This document shows positions 22,158 to 30,920 of a DNA stretch of 39,820 nucleotides, one piece after another. A program made the position numbers and the translations under genes. The first letter of the stretch is position 1. Each line of letters begins with the position of its first letter. The notes beneath the pieces were generated by a model. It worked only from the letters and a program-made list of their open reading frames with translations, had not been told where the DNA came from and did not search any database. The DNA comes from Pelotomaculum_B sp964543575. GTDB lineage: Bacteria; Bacillota; Desulfotomaculia; Desulfotomaculales; Pelotomaculaceae. Location of the stretch: contig CAZIYV010000013.1 of NCBI GenBank assembly GCA_964543575.1, positions 1 to 39,820 of the forward strand. Reading direction: 5' to 3'.

Positions 22158-23051
22158 TTATTTGAGCCTGTTTTCCAGGATTTGCTCCTTCTGAAAATTT
22201 TCCAGCTGCAGGTAAAATTCCACCGCGTCAATCAGGGCTTCCTGCGGCACCAGACCCACAATTTCACTGCCGCATACGTTTACCCCGTAACGGGCGGCCT
22301 CACGCCTGACTGTCTCAAAAACCCGGGGCAGTGATACCTCGCGAAAATCGCAGACATTGATGGACACCTGGGCTGTCTGCCGATCCTCCAGCATCACTCC
22401 CAAAGCCTTGATACTGGGATATCCCCCGCTGGAACCCCGGATTGATTTAGCAATCTTCCTGGCGATGCCGAGGTCGGATGTGGCCAGGTTGATGTTATAG
22501 GCTATCAGCGGAGGGCGGGCGCCCACAGCCACCGCTCCGGCGGAGGGATGAACCCTGGTGGGCCCGAAATCCGGCTTTCTTTCCTCCAGGTGGATAGTAT
22601 CCCTGAGGCCTTCAAACTCACCCTTGCGGACATTAGCAAGGTTTTTTCTCTCAGGCCGGGTGGCTGCCGCCTCATAAAGATATACGGGGATATCCAGCCT
22701 TTCAGCGATATCCCTGCCCAACTGCCGGGCCAGCTCAACGCATTCCTCCATACTTACTCCCCCGATGGGTACAAATGGAATCACATCGACAGCTCCCATA
22801 CGGGGGTGCTCGCCACGGTGGGTGGTAAGATTTATCAATTCTTTGGCCTTCGCGGCCGCCTGGAACGCTGCTCTTTTAACATCCTCCGGCCCACCCAAAA
22901 AGGTTATCACTGAGCGGTTGTGGCTGGTGTCAGAGGAACAGTCAAGGATTTTAACCCCCGCCACTTCCCGGATGGCACTCAGGATTTCCGCGATTACTTC
23001 CTGGCGACGCCCCTCACTAAAGTTTGGTATGCATTCCACCAGTTTATTCAC
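22158..23051 (-). CDS. ftcD: Glutamate formimidoyltransferase (FtcD transferase domain)
   Basis: 297 residues covering only the formiminotransferase part of FTCD; the cyclodeaminase domain is absent. It transfers the formimino group of N-formimino-glutamate to tetrahydrofolate, releasing glutamate, the last step of this histidine degradation branch. Motifs: LVECIPNFSEGRR at the start, HRGEHPRMGAVDVIPFVP and TRVHPSAGAVAVGARPPLIAYN. It starts with GTG in a GTGA overlap with the hutI stop codon, so translation is coupled. It is the last gene of the long minus-strand operon. Confidence 0.94.
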   Translation of the reverse strand: MNKLVECIPNFSEGRRQEVIAEILSAIREVAGVKILDCSSDTSHNRSVITFLGGPEDVKRAAFQAAAKAKELINLTTHRGEHPRMGAVDVIPFVPIGGVSMEECVELARQLGRDIAERLDIPVYLYEAAATRPERKNLANVRKGEFEGLRDTIHLEERKPDFGPTRVHPSAGAVAVGARPPLIAYNINLATSDLGIARKIAKSIRGSSGGYPSIKALGVMLEDRQTAQVSINVCDFREVSLPRVFETVRREAARYGVNVCGSEIVGLVPQEALIDAVEFYLQLENFQKEQILENRLK

Positions 23052-24328
23052 GATAAGCCTCCTATAACCACATTGCCGTCTTTGATCACTGTCCTCACCA
23101 AATTCGTGCCAAAACGGTACGGCAGGTAGCTGTACGAGGGAGCGTCAAAAACCACCAGGTCGGCTTTTTTACCAGCCTCGATACTGCCGACTTCAGATGC
23201 TCTGCCTATGGCGTGGGCAGCATTGATGGTTATGGCTGAAATAACCTCCGCCGGCGTCATCCTGAACTGCCGGCAGGCAATACCCATTACTATTGGCAGA
23301 GAATTTACCGGGCTGCTGCCGGGGTTGAAGTCACTGGCCAGCGCTACCGCCACACCCTCCCTGATCATTTTTCTGGCTGGGGCATACCGCCCGCTCATCA
23401 AACAAAAGGTAGCAGCCGGCAGGAGCACAGCCACAGTCCCACTTTTGGCCAGCATCCTGATACCCTCTTCAGAAACAGCCATCAGGTGGTCCGCGGATAC
23501 CGCGCCAATCTCCGCAGCAAGCTCACCGCCGCCAAGAGAAACGATTTCATCAGCATGTATTTTTAGTTTTAAGCCAGCGCTCTTTGCCGCCAGCAGCAGG
23601 CGGCGCGACTGTTCCACCGAAAAGACGCCTTCCTCACAAAATACATCGCAGAACTCCGCCAGACCCAGCTCTGCCACTTCAGGCAGCATTTCTTCAATAA
23701 TCAGGTCCAGGTAACCTTCCGGATCATCCAGGTACTCTTCTGGTACAGCATGCGCCCCAAGGAAAGTAGGGACCAGATCCACCGGGTGGGTCCGGTTCAG
23801 TTCCCGGATTACCTCCAGCATCTTCAGCTCATCAACCACAGTCAGACCATAGCCGCTCTTGACCTCCGACGTGGTGGTGCCCTGGCAGAGCATCTGGTCC
23901 AGATAGATCCGGGCTGTTCTGTACAAATCATCTTTTGTGGAGGAGCGGGTGCTGCGGACAGTGGAAAGAATGCCTCCACCCGCTTTTAGTATTTCAAGGT
24001 AGCTCATCCCCTGAATCTTCAGAGCAAATTCATGCTCACGCGAACCTGCAAACACAAGGTGGGTATGAGGGTCAACCAGGCCGGGCAGGACTACCTGCCC
24101 GCCTGCGTCCAATACCTTGATGCCTGGGTGAAATTCTACCTGATCCAGCACATCTTCGGTCGTTCCCACTGACGTGATCATCCCGTCCCTGACCGCTACC
24201 GCTCCATCCTTTATGACTCCTATTTCTGCCAGGCTGTCTCCCCGCTTAGGACTATCAGACGCCCCCGCCACTGTAACCAGTTGGCCCGCGTGGATCAGCA
24301 ACAATTCAGCTCTTTGTTTATCTGGCAT
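23048..24328 (-). CDS. hutI: Imidazolonepropionase
   Basis: 426 residues, metal-dependent amidohydrolase that opens imidazolonepropionate to N-formimino-glutamate. VVLPGLVDPHTHLVFAGSREHEF carries the first metal histidines, LKIHADEI the third, SADHLM the fourth and SDFNPGSSP the metal aspartate. Length and motif order are standard for HutI. It lies between hutU (24 bp gap) and ftcD (4 bp overlap). Confidence 0.96.
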   Translation of the reverse strand: MPDKQRAELLLIHAGQLVTVAGASDSPKRGDSLAEIGVIKDGAVAVRDGMITSVGTTEDVLDQVEFHPGIKVLDAGGQVVLPGLVDPHTHLVFAGSREHEFALKIQGMSYLEILKAGGGILSTVRSTRSSTKDDLYRTARIYLDQMLCQGTTTSEVKSGYGLTVVDELKMLEVIRELNRTHPVDLVPTFLGAHAVPEEYLDDPEGYLDLIIEEMLPEVAELGLAEFCDVFCEEGVFSVEQSRRLLLAAKSAGLKLKIHADEIVSLGGGELAAEIGAVSADHLMAVSEEGIRMLAKSGTVAVLLPAATFCLMSGRYAPARKMIREGVAVALASDFNPGSSPVNSLPIVMGIACRQFRMTPAEVISAITINAAHAIGRASEVGSIEAGKKADLVVFDAPSYSYLPYRFGTNLVRTVIKDGNVVIGGLS

Positions 24329-24352
24329 TTGATCAAAACACCTTTCTCTTTT

Positions 24353-26005
24353 TTAAGACTCAAGCATCGGTATATTTATACCGCTTTCCCTGGCCACCTC
24401 TATAGCTTTTTCATAACCAGCGTCAGCGTGCCTGATGATCCCCATGCCTGGATCAGAAGTCAGGACCCTCTGCAGCCTTTCCGCCGCCTCTCTGGTCCCG
24501 TCCGCCACCACCACCATGCCGGCGTGCTGGGAGAAACCTATGCCGACTCCACCACCATGGTGGAAGGATACCCAACCCGCTCCGCCCGCGGTATTAACCA
24601 GGGCGTTTAAGATGGGCCAATCCGATACCGCGTCGCTGCCGTCCTTCATTGCTTCCGTCTCACGGTAAGGGGAAGCGACAGAGCCGCAGTCCAGGTGGTC
24701 GCGTCCGATGACAATAGGAGCTTTTATTTCCCCACTGGCCACCATATCATTGATGATGCGGCCGAACCGCGCCCTTTCGCCGTAGCCCAGCCAACAGATA
24801 CGGGCAGGCAGGCCCTGGAAGGCCACCCTCTCCCTGGCCAGCCTGATCCAGTTTAGCAGCGGCTTGTTGTATGAAAATTCCTTTATTACCACATCGTCTG
24901 TTTTGTAAATATCAGCGGGATCGCCGGAGAGAGCCACCCAGCGAAAAGGACCTTTTCCCTCGCAGAACATCGGCCTGATATAAGCCGGCACAAAGCCGGG
25001 GAAGTCAAAAGCGTCTTTCACGCCCCTGCTTTTAGCCTGAGCCCGGATATTGTTGCCGTAATCAAAGACAACCGCTCCCCGCTTCTGCATATCCAGCATG
25101 GCCTTAACGTGGACCGCGATGGAATCCAGGGCCATCTTCTTATAACTGGCGGGGTCCTGCGAGCGCAGCGCCAGCGCCTGTGCCAGGGTTATGCCGCGCG
25201 GTACATACCCGTTCACCGGATCGTGGGCCGAGGTTTGGTCGGTGACAACATCCGGCACCACACCCCGGCCAAGCAGTTCAGGGTAAACAGCGGCGGCGTT
25301 GCCAACCAGGCCTATGGATTTTGCTTCTCCTGAGGAGGTGAAAGTTCTCACCATACCCATGGCCTCATCCAGGCTGTCTGTAATCAGGTCACAGTAGCTC
25401 TGGCGGATGCGCCGCTCTATCCGGGCACGATCAACCTCCACATCCAGGCACACACCCCCGGCCATGGTCACTGCCAGGGGCTGGGCGCCGCTCATGCCGC
25501 CCATACCCGCGGTTAGCACAAACTTACCTTTTAAATCGGCGTTGAAATGCTGCCGGGCGAGTTCAGCAAAGGTTTCATAGGTTCCCTGCAAAATACCCTG
25601 GGTGCCGATATAAATCCAGCTGCCCGCAGTCATCTGTCCGAACATAATCAGACCTTTTTTCTCCAGCTCCCAGAAGTGTTCCCAGTTAGCCCAGGCGGGC
25701 ACCAGGTTGGAATTGGCGATCAGCACCCGGGGAGACATAACGTGGGTCTTAAAAACACCTACCGGTTTGCCTGACTGAACCAGCAGGGTTTCATCATTTT
25801 CAAGCTGCTGCAAGGAGGCCACTATTGCCTCGAAGGCTTCCCAACTGCGCGCAGCCCTGCCGGAACCACCGTAAACAACCAGCTCATCCGGCTTTTCAGC
25901 CACTTCCGGGTCGAGGTTATTCATCAGCATACGCATTGCCGCCTCCTGAACCCAACCCTTGCAGCTAAGTTTATCGCCTCGCGGCGCACGCACTTCCCTT
26001 GACAT
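24353..26005 (-). CDS. hutU: Urocanate hydratase
   Basis: 550 residues, NAD-dependent hydration of urocanate to imidazolonepropionate. Recognised by AAMRMLMNNLDPEVAE, VYGGSGRAARSWE, LTAGMGGMSGAQPLA for dinucleotide binding, and the active-site region RDHLDCGSVASPYRETE with the conserved cysteine, followed by FHHGGGVGIGFSQHAG. It lies 18 bp behind the HisC-like gene. Its substrate normally comes from histidine ammonia-lyase, but no hutH is found in the window. Confidence 0.96.
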   Translation of the reverse strand: MSREVRAPRGDKLSCKGWVQEAAMRMLMNNLDPEVAEKPDELVVYGGSGRAARSWEAFEAIVASLQQLENDETLLVQSGKPVGVFKTHVMSPRVLIANSNLVPAWANWEHFWELEKKGLIMFGQMTAGSWIYIGTQGILQGTYETFAELARQHFNADLKGKFVLTAGMGGMSGAQPLAVTMAGGVCLDVEVDRARIERRIRQSYCDLITDSLDEAMGMVRTFTSSGEAKSIGLVGNAAAVYPELLGRGVVPDVVTDQTSAHDPVNGYVPRGITLAQALALRSQDPASYKKMALDSIAVHVKAMLDMQKRGAVVFDYGNNIRAQAKSRGVKDAFDFPGFVPAYIRPMFCEGKGPFRWVALSGDPADIYKTDDVVIKEFSYNKPLLNWIRLARERVAFQGLPARICWLGYGERARFGRIINDMVASGEIKAPIVIGRDHLDCGSVASPYRETEAMKDGSDAVSDWPILNALVNTAGGAGWVSFHHGGGVGIGFSQHAGMVVVADGTREAAERLQRVLTSDPGMGIIRHADAGYEKAIEVARESGINIPMLES

Positions 26006-26023
26006 TACATTACCCTCCTATAC

Positions 26024-27139
26024 TCAAGCTTTTAGGGAGTTCAGGGCATCTTCAAGCTGCTCAAGGAAAAACTGCATTTCATCAGGAGTGCCTATGGTAA
26101 TCCGGGCGAAAGTGGGATAGCCCCAGAAGCTTCCCGGGCGAACAATAACTCCTCTCTTCAGCAGCTCAGGGAACAATATGCGCATTTCCACACCAAGATC
26201 GGCAAAAATAAAGTTAGCTTCCGTAGGAACGTAAAAAATCCCCAGCTTCTCCAGCCCTTCGCAGATAATTTCGATCCCCCTGCGGTTTAGCTCCAGCACG
26301 TGGTTTACAAACGCACTGTCTTGCAGGGACTCAATGGCGCCGGACTGGACAACCCGGTTAGCGGCAAAGGGCTCCCTGATCTTTTCCATCTGGCGGATAA
26401 ACTCAGGCCTGGTCATACCGTACCCCAGTCGCAGACCGGCCAGACCGTATATTTTGGAGAAGGTCCGGAAAACAACAACGCTTTTATCTTCTCTCAAATA
26501 CTTTAAACTGTCCGGGTAGCTGGTGTCAGCGGCGTACTCCCGGTAAGCCTCGTCAATCACCACCACTACCCTGGGCGGCAGAGCGTCAAGCAACGTCTCC
26601 AGATCCCTGGTGTGTACGATAGTGCCGGTGGGGTTGTTGGGGTTGCAGATAAAAATCATTTTTGTTCTGGGGCTGACAGACTTGTATACAGCCTCTAAAT
26701 CTATTTGAAAGTTATTCAAAGGAACTTCCACGGGAACACCGCCGGCGGCAATGGCACTGGTACGGTAGGCGGCGAAACTGGGCTTGGGGACTATTACCTC
26801 TTCACCGGCATTGACAAAAGTGTTTACCACCAGTGGAATAAGATTGTCCACACCGTTGCCGAATACGAAACATTGCGGCGGGAGGGCGTGCCTGTGTGCT
26901 AAAGCTTCCCTTAATTCAAAACACCCTCCGTCGGGATACAGGTTCACTTCGCCCACAACTTCCCTCATCCTCGCCACAGCTCCCGGGGAAGGACCAATAG
27001 GATTTTCGTTGGAGGCCAGCCTGACTATCCTTCCGGTCAGGCCGAGCTCACGCCGCACTTCCTCTACAGGTTTGCCTGGAATGTACGGGGTCAGGTGTTC
27101 CAATCCATCTCTGTAAAAATCCAGATTATCCCTGCACAT
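26024..27139 (-). CDS. Histidinol-phosphate aminotransferase-like PLP enzyme
   Basis: 371 residues, fold-type I aminotransferase of the HisC group. LASNENPIGPSP at the N-terminus, CNPNNPTGT, VIDEAYREY, the PLP lysine in RTFSKIYGLAGLRLGY and the C-terminal RPGSFWGYPTFARITIG are typical. Biosynthetic HisC converts imidazole-acetol phosphate to histidinol phosphate; relatives use aromatic amino acids. In a catabolic hut operon it may act on histidine/imidazolepyruvate or on imidazole-acetol/histidinol, which is inference. It is 18 bp from hutU and 14 bp from the dehydrogenase gene, so clearly co-transcribed. Confidence 0.87.
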   Translation of the reverse strand: MCRDNLDFYRDGLEHLTPYIPGKPVEEVRRELGLTGRIVRLASNENPIGPSPGAVARMREVVGEVNLYPDGGCFELREALAHRHALPPQCFVFGNGVDNLIPLVVNTFVNAGEEVIVPKPSFAAYRTSAIAAGGVPVEVPLNNFQIDLEAVYKSVSPRTKMIFICNPNNPTGTIVHTRDLETLLDALPPRVVVVIDEAYREYAADTSYPDSLKYLREDKSVVVFRTFSKIYGLAGLRLGYGMTRPEFIRQMEKIREPFAANRVVQSGAIESLQDSAFVNHVLELNRRGIEIICEGLEKLGIFYVPTEANFIFADLGVEMRILFPELLKRGVIVRPGSFWGYPTFARITIGTPDEMQFFLEQLEDALNSLKA

Positions 27140-27153
27140 TTCTTCACCTTCTT

Positions 27154-28143
27154 TTATGTCTTAAACAAAATTTTGCAGGCGTCTTTATCTTCGCCGGTTA
27201 AAAGGGCAAATCCAGCGACTGCCGACTCTAAAGGCAGTACGTGAGAAATCAGAGGATCAACATCCACTACCCCATCGGACAGGAGTTTAACAGCTTTATG
27301 CAGGTCAGCTGTCTCATAGGCGCTGACCCCCGCTATTTCCAATTCTTTGACCACGATATCATTGGGATCCAAATTCACATTTTCCTCATATAACCCGGCC
27401 ATCACCAGCCTGCCCTGCGGTCTGAGCCACCTGACAGATCCGGACAGAGTCGCCTCCAGACCCACCGCTTCGACAACAATATCCGGCGCATCAGCCGCAT
27501 CCTCCGGAAAAGCTGTCAGGGTGGCTGCGCCGAGCTTGCCGGCCAGCTCAAGCCGGGCTGGCGCTACGTCGATCACGGTCACCCGCGCTGCCGGTATCGC
27601 CCTGGCTACGGTAAGCGTGAGGAGGCCGATGGGGCCCGCGCCAACTATGCCGAGATGATCTGCCGCGGAAAACTTACACTGTCCCGCTATGTGCAAGGCC
27701 ACAGCCAGGGGCTCCACCAGGGCCGCCCGGCGCAGGTCAAGCTCACGGGGAATCTTGATCAGTTTTTTAGCATCCAGGGTCAGGTACCCGGCAAAACAGC
27801 CCGGTACAACCTCGCCTATGAATCCCAGGCTGGGACAGAGATTAAAAGCGCCACGCCGGCACCACTCGCAGCTGCCGCAGGTAACCCGCGGATCACCCAC
27901 CACATGGTCGCCGGGGCGCACATCCGCAACGCCTTCACCCACCTGCTCCACCACACCGGAAAATTCATGTCCCATGGTTTCCGGAACGGAGGCCACAAAC
28001 ATGCCCTTTCTATATATGTGCAGGTCTGAGCCGCAGATACCGGCGTAAGCCACTTTGACCAGAGCCTGTCCGGGGCCGCACACCGGCATGGGTATGTCTT
28101 CGGTACGCACCTGACCGATCCCGTAATAGCGCGCTGCCTGCAT
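27154..28143 (-). CDS. Zinc-dependent medium-chain alcohol/polyol dehydrogenase
   Basis: 329 residues. Catalytic zinc residues C37 (GICGSD), H59-E60 (GHE) and a structural zinc site with C89, C92, C95 and C103 are intact. The Rossmann motif is GAGPIGLLTLTVAR. It resembles sorbitol/threonine dehydrogenases that oxidise secondary alcohols to ketones with NAD. It lies between a HisD and a HisC homologue, so an imidazole alcohol is a possible substrate, but the sequence itself points only to a polyol or sugar alcohol class. ATG start, with GGAGG upstream. Confidence 0.87.
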   Translation of the reverse strand: MQAARYYGIGQVRTEDIPMPVCGPGQALVKVAYAGICGSDLHIYRKGMFVASVPETMGHEFSGVVEQVGEGVADVRPGDHVVGDPRVTCGSCEWCRRGAFNLCPSLGFIGEVVPGCFAGYLTLDAKKLIKIPRELDLRRAALVEPLAVALHIAGQCKFSAADHLGIVGAGPIGLLTLTVARAIPAARVTVIDVAPARLELAGKLGAATLTAFPEDAADAPDIVVEAVGLEATLSGSVRWLRPQGRLVMAGLYEENVNLDPNDIVVKELEIAGVSAYETADLHKAVKLLSDGVVDVDPLISHVLPLESAVAGFALLTGEDKDACKILFKT

Positions 28144-28186
28144 AAGTTCACCTCCAAAGACCCTGAAAATAACCTTCTGCCAAGTA

Positions 28187-28242
28187 AATAACTTAATAAC
28201 TTAATAACTTAATAACTTAGGTACCCGGTACACTAAGTTAAA
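28187..28242 (-). repeat. Dispersed hairpin repeat, copy B
   Basis: Four tandem AATAACTT units (28187-28218) followed by the palindrome AGGTACCCGGTACACTAAG, matching copy A at 5086-5125 except for one palindrome base and the number of 8-mers. It lies inside the long operon, between the alcohol dehydrogenase and HisD-like genes. Confidence 0.72.
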
Positions 28243-28259
28243 GTTACGCAAACGAGTTT

Positions 28260-28293
28260 GGCGCTGACGCGCCGTGTTCGATTGAAATCGAAC
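28260..28293. other. Two adjacent perfect short hairpins
   Basis: GGCGC-TGAC-GCGCC (28260-28273) and GTTCGAT-TGAA-ATCGAAC (28276-28293). Neither is followed by a T run in either direction, so they are not standard terminators. They may be part of the same mobile insertion as the repeat just upstream, or may stabilise the mRNA. Confidence 0.5.
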
Positions 28294-28308
28294 CTACATC
28301 ACCGCAGC

Positions 28309-29616
28309 TTATTCTTTGGCAAACCTCTCCAGAATCGCGTTGCCGTGTGCGGGGAATCCCTCGTAATCGGCCAGTTTGACCATGGCATCCTTAAGGTTGG
28401 CCAAGCCTTCCCGTGAGAAAAATTCGAAGGTCACCGCCTTATAAAAATCAGCTGTCTTCAGGCCCCCTGACACTGTGGCTTTGCGGCCGGTAGGCAGCAC
28501 ATGGTTTGGCCCCGAGCCAAAACACCCGGTGGAAAGCGGCGTGTAATGCCCCAGGTAAATCCCGCCGGCATTTTTTATTTTCTGCATATGGTGCAGAGGC
28601 TCACCGGTCATAATTTCCAGATGTTCACCTGCATATTCGTTAACAAAAGCAATTGATTCCTCAAGAGACTCAGTAAGAATTATAGCTCCGTATTTCCGCA
28701 GCGACTCGATCACAAAAGCTTGCCTGTACTCACTAAGCTTTTCGATGTGCCGCCCTATTTTTTGCTGAACCGCGTAGGCCAGGGCAGGCACATGGGTAAC
28801 CAGCACACCCGCGGAATCAAAACCGTGTTCAGTCTGAATACAGATATCCGCAGCGGCATATTCCGGGTTGGCGGTTTCGTCCGCCAGAATAATGCCTTCA
28901 CCGGGACCGGCCAGAGTGCCGATTTCAACCTGCCCGTACAGAAGCCTGAAGGCGGCCAGGACCCATTTACTGCCCGGCCCGACAATCTTATCAACTTTGG
29001 GTATGGTTTGAGTACCGTGCGCCATGGCCGCCACAGCCTGGCTGCCGCCAACCCGGAACACCGCGTCGGCGCCGCAGATATCACAGGCAATCAGGGTTCC
29101 CGGGGGAATCGAGCCATCGGGAGCAGCGGGAGTACACACATACACATTGGGCACCCCGGCCACCTTGGCCGGCAGCACGGACATCATTACCGCCGAGGGG
29201 AACCAGCCCCTGCCGCCCGGCACATAACAGCCCACTTTTTCCAGGGGGATGACCACCTGTCCGGCCACCAGGCCGGGTGAAACCTCCATCGACCACATCT
29301 TATTGGGCATCTGGGCCGCGTGGAAACGCCTGACATTGTCAGCCAGGACCCTGATCGCCCCGATAGTTTCCCGATCTACTTTATGGTAGGCCTCTTCAAT
29401 TTCTGCCCGGGTCACCTTGATCTTATCTTCGTAAATAGTAACATCCTCAAATTTTTTGGTGTACTCCACCAGCGCTTTATCCCCGTGCTCTTTTATGCGG
29501 GCGATAACTTTTTCGACATCGGCCATGATCGACTCCGTTTCAGTGTCACTTCTTTTTAAAATCCTGGCCCGGTCGTCAGCCGGCATTTCTTTCAGCTTAT
29601 ACACTTGAATGTACAT
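28309..29616 (-). CDS. HisD-family alcohol dehydrogenase with altered zinc ligand
   Basis: 435 residues of the histidinol-dehydrogenase family, NAD-dependent oxidation of an alcohol through an aldehyde to an acid. Q261 and H264 (QTEHGFDS), the catalytic pair E331-H332 (AGEHLEIM) and H424 (EGFPAH) are present. The zinc aspartate of the usual GDY motif is C365 (TGCFGSGPNHVLPT). The family includes non-histidine enzymes such as HpsN (dihydroxypropanesulfonate to sulfolactate), so this may act on another alcohol. The start used is the ATG at 29616, 10 bases after GGGG; the open frame extends 27 codons further without a suitable ribosome site. It differs strongly from the second HisD homologue in the operon. 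Confidence 0.85.
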   Translation of the reverse strand: MYIQVYKLKEMPADDRARILKRSDTETESIMADVEKVIARIKEHGDKALVEYTKKFEDVTIYEDKIKVTRAEIEEAYHKVDRETIGAIRVLADNVRRFHAAQMPNKMWSMEVSPGLVAGQVVIPLEKVGCYVPGGRGWFPSAVMMSVLPAKVAGVPNVYVCTPAAPDGSIPPGTLIACDICGADAVFRVGGSQAVAAMAHGTQTIPKVDKIVGPGSKWVLAAFRLLYGQVEIGTLAGPGEGIILADETANPEYAAADICIQTEHGFDSAGVLVTHVPALAYAVQQKIGRHIEKLSEYRQAFVIESLRKYGAIILTESLEESIAFVNEYAGEHLEIMTGEPLHHMQKIKNAGGIYLGHYTPLSTGCFGSGPNHVLPTGRKATVSGGLKTADFYKAVTFEFFSREGLANLKDAMVKLADYEGFPAHGNAILERFAKE

Positions 29617-29659
29617 TTTTGGCATTCCCCTTTTGATTTGTTTAGAGAACAGGTGGGGA

Positions 29660-29690
29660 AAGCCCCCGCGGACTCTTTTCCGGGGGGCTT
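29660..29690 (-). other. GC-rich hairpin between binding-protein and HisD-like genes
   Basis: AAGCCCCCCG pairs with CGGGGGCTT. The following bases are TTCCCC rather than a T run. It may lower transcription or protect mRNA ends after the strongly expressed binding-protein gene. Confidence 0.55.
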
Positions 29691-29735
29691 CGAACACCCG
29701 GTAGATTTAAAGGCAGGGCTGCGCAGTATTAACTT

Positions 29736-30827
29736 CTATTTTTTCCAGAGGCTGCTCAGTTTATTTTCCCACAGGCGGGCGTCATCACCCTTAACCTCTG
29801 TAGGTACCAGCGGTCCCTGCAGGATTATAAATGCGCCGTCCTCCGCCCAGGTGTTTTTCACTACCTTGGCGGGAGACCACAGAGCTCCTTCTTTGGTTAT
29901 GGTATCGCCAATCTTGGGAGTCGGCTTGCCGTTCTTGATATCATACAGGTATTGTACCGCCAGTTCGGCTGAGTCATAGGCCGGCTGTTCGACAATAGCC
30001 AGAGCTTTACCCTGGGTGATCAGGTCCAGTCCCTCAGGACCCATGCAGATACCGGCAATGCCGTAATTCTTGGGATCCAGACCGGCCGCCTCAATGGCGG
30101 AAACCACGCCGGGAGCCATAATGTCCGGTGTATGCACATAGATACCCAGGACTTCCTTGCCATAACGGGTCAGCAGGTCGCTGGCCCTCTCGTGTGAATC
30201 TACATTGTTCCATTTGCCTTCGCCCTGGACCACTTTAAGCTGCGGGTACTGGTCGGTAACCGCGTGCAGTCCCTTGGAACAGGCCTGGGCAAACATATCC
30301 TCAATAGAACCTGTGATCTCGATCACCACACCGGTCGGTACCTGCCCGCCGTTGCGGTCCTTGATGCCCTTCACAAAAGCTTCTGCCGCTTTTTTGCTGG
30401 ACTGCTCAATATCAAAGGAAATGAAGTAATCAACCTTGCCGCCTTCCGGAGAGGTGTCCAGAGCTATTACCGGAATACCGGCCTCATTAAGCTTTTTAAT
30501 ACCCGGCACAATAGCTTTCAGGTCTACCGCGCCGGCCATGATAAATCCGTCAACTTTTTGAGTAATGAAATTATCCATGATCTCCATAATCTTCATGGAA
30601 TCCGCCTGACCGTCCTTAATATCGACTTTTACGCCCAATTCCGTCGCTTTTCCCTCGGCGCCCTTAATAAACGCCTGCACAAACGGTGCACCAGGCTCTT
30701 TAACGACCATACCAAAGTTCAGCTGTTTTTGGGGCTGTTTTTCAGCGGCTTTCTGAGTGGCGCAGCCGGCCAGCAGGCCTACTGTTATTAAAGCCACCAG
30801 CAGGTATAACAACCGTTTAAATCTCAT
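29736..30827 (-). CDS. Ribose-type ABC importer substrate-binding lipoprotein
   Basis: 363 residues. The signal peptide ends in LLAGC (Cys22). The body is a type I periplasmic-binding fold of the Peripla_BP_4/RbsB class: NFGMVVKEPGAPFVQAFIKGAE, QKVDGFIMAGAVDLKAIVPGI, PVIALDTSPEGG and the C-terminal AYDSAELAVQYLYD. Such proteins bind sugars, nucleosides, autoinducers or other polar molecules. Permease and ATPase genes lie directly upstream. The ligand is presumably the substrate of the catabolic operon. Confidence 0.9.
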   Translation of the reverse strand: MRFKRLLYLLVALITVGLLAGCATQKAAEKQPQKQLNFGMVVKEPGAPFVQAFIKGAEGKATELGVKVDIKDGQADSMKIMEIMDNFITQKVDGFIMAGAVDLKAIVPGIKKLNEAGIPVIALDTSPEGGKVDYFISFDIEQSSKKAAEAFVKGIKDRNGGQVPTGVVIEITGSIEDMFAQACSKGLHAVTDQYPQLKVVQGEGKWNNVDSHERASDLLTRYGKEVLGIYVHTPDIMAPGVVSAIEAAGLDPKNYGIAGICMGPEGLDLITQGKALAIVEQPAYDSAELAVQYLYDIKNGKPTPKIGDTITKEGALWSPAKVVKNTWAEDGAFIILQGPLVPTEVKGDDARLWENKLSSLWKK

Positions 30828-30920
30828 GTTTTTACCTCCTCAAATTTTACATTACCCGCCATGCCTGACGAAAACTTGTCCGAAGTAAAAACCACCCCCT
30901 TAAACAGCAGATAAAAGCTT

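Noticed and set aside
28276..28300. Possible CRISPR repeat, because it contains ATTGAAA
   Set aside because: Only one copy, no spaced repeats and no cas genes; it is better described as a short perfect hairpin.
29617..29697. 27-residue N-terminal extension of the first HisD-like protein
   Set aside because: The extension passes through a GC-rich hairpin region and lacks a ribosome site; the ATG at 29616 is well placed after GGGG and agrees with family length.
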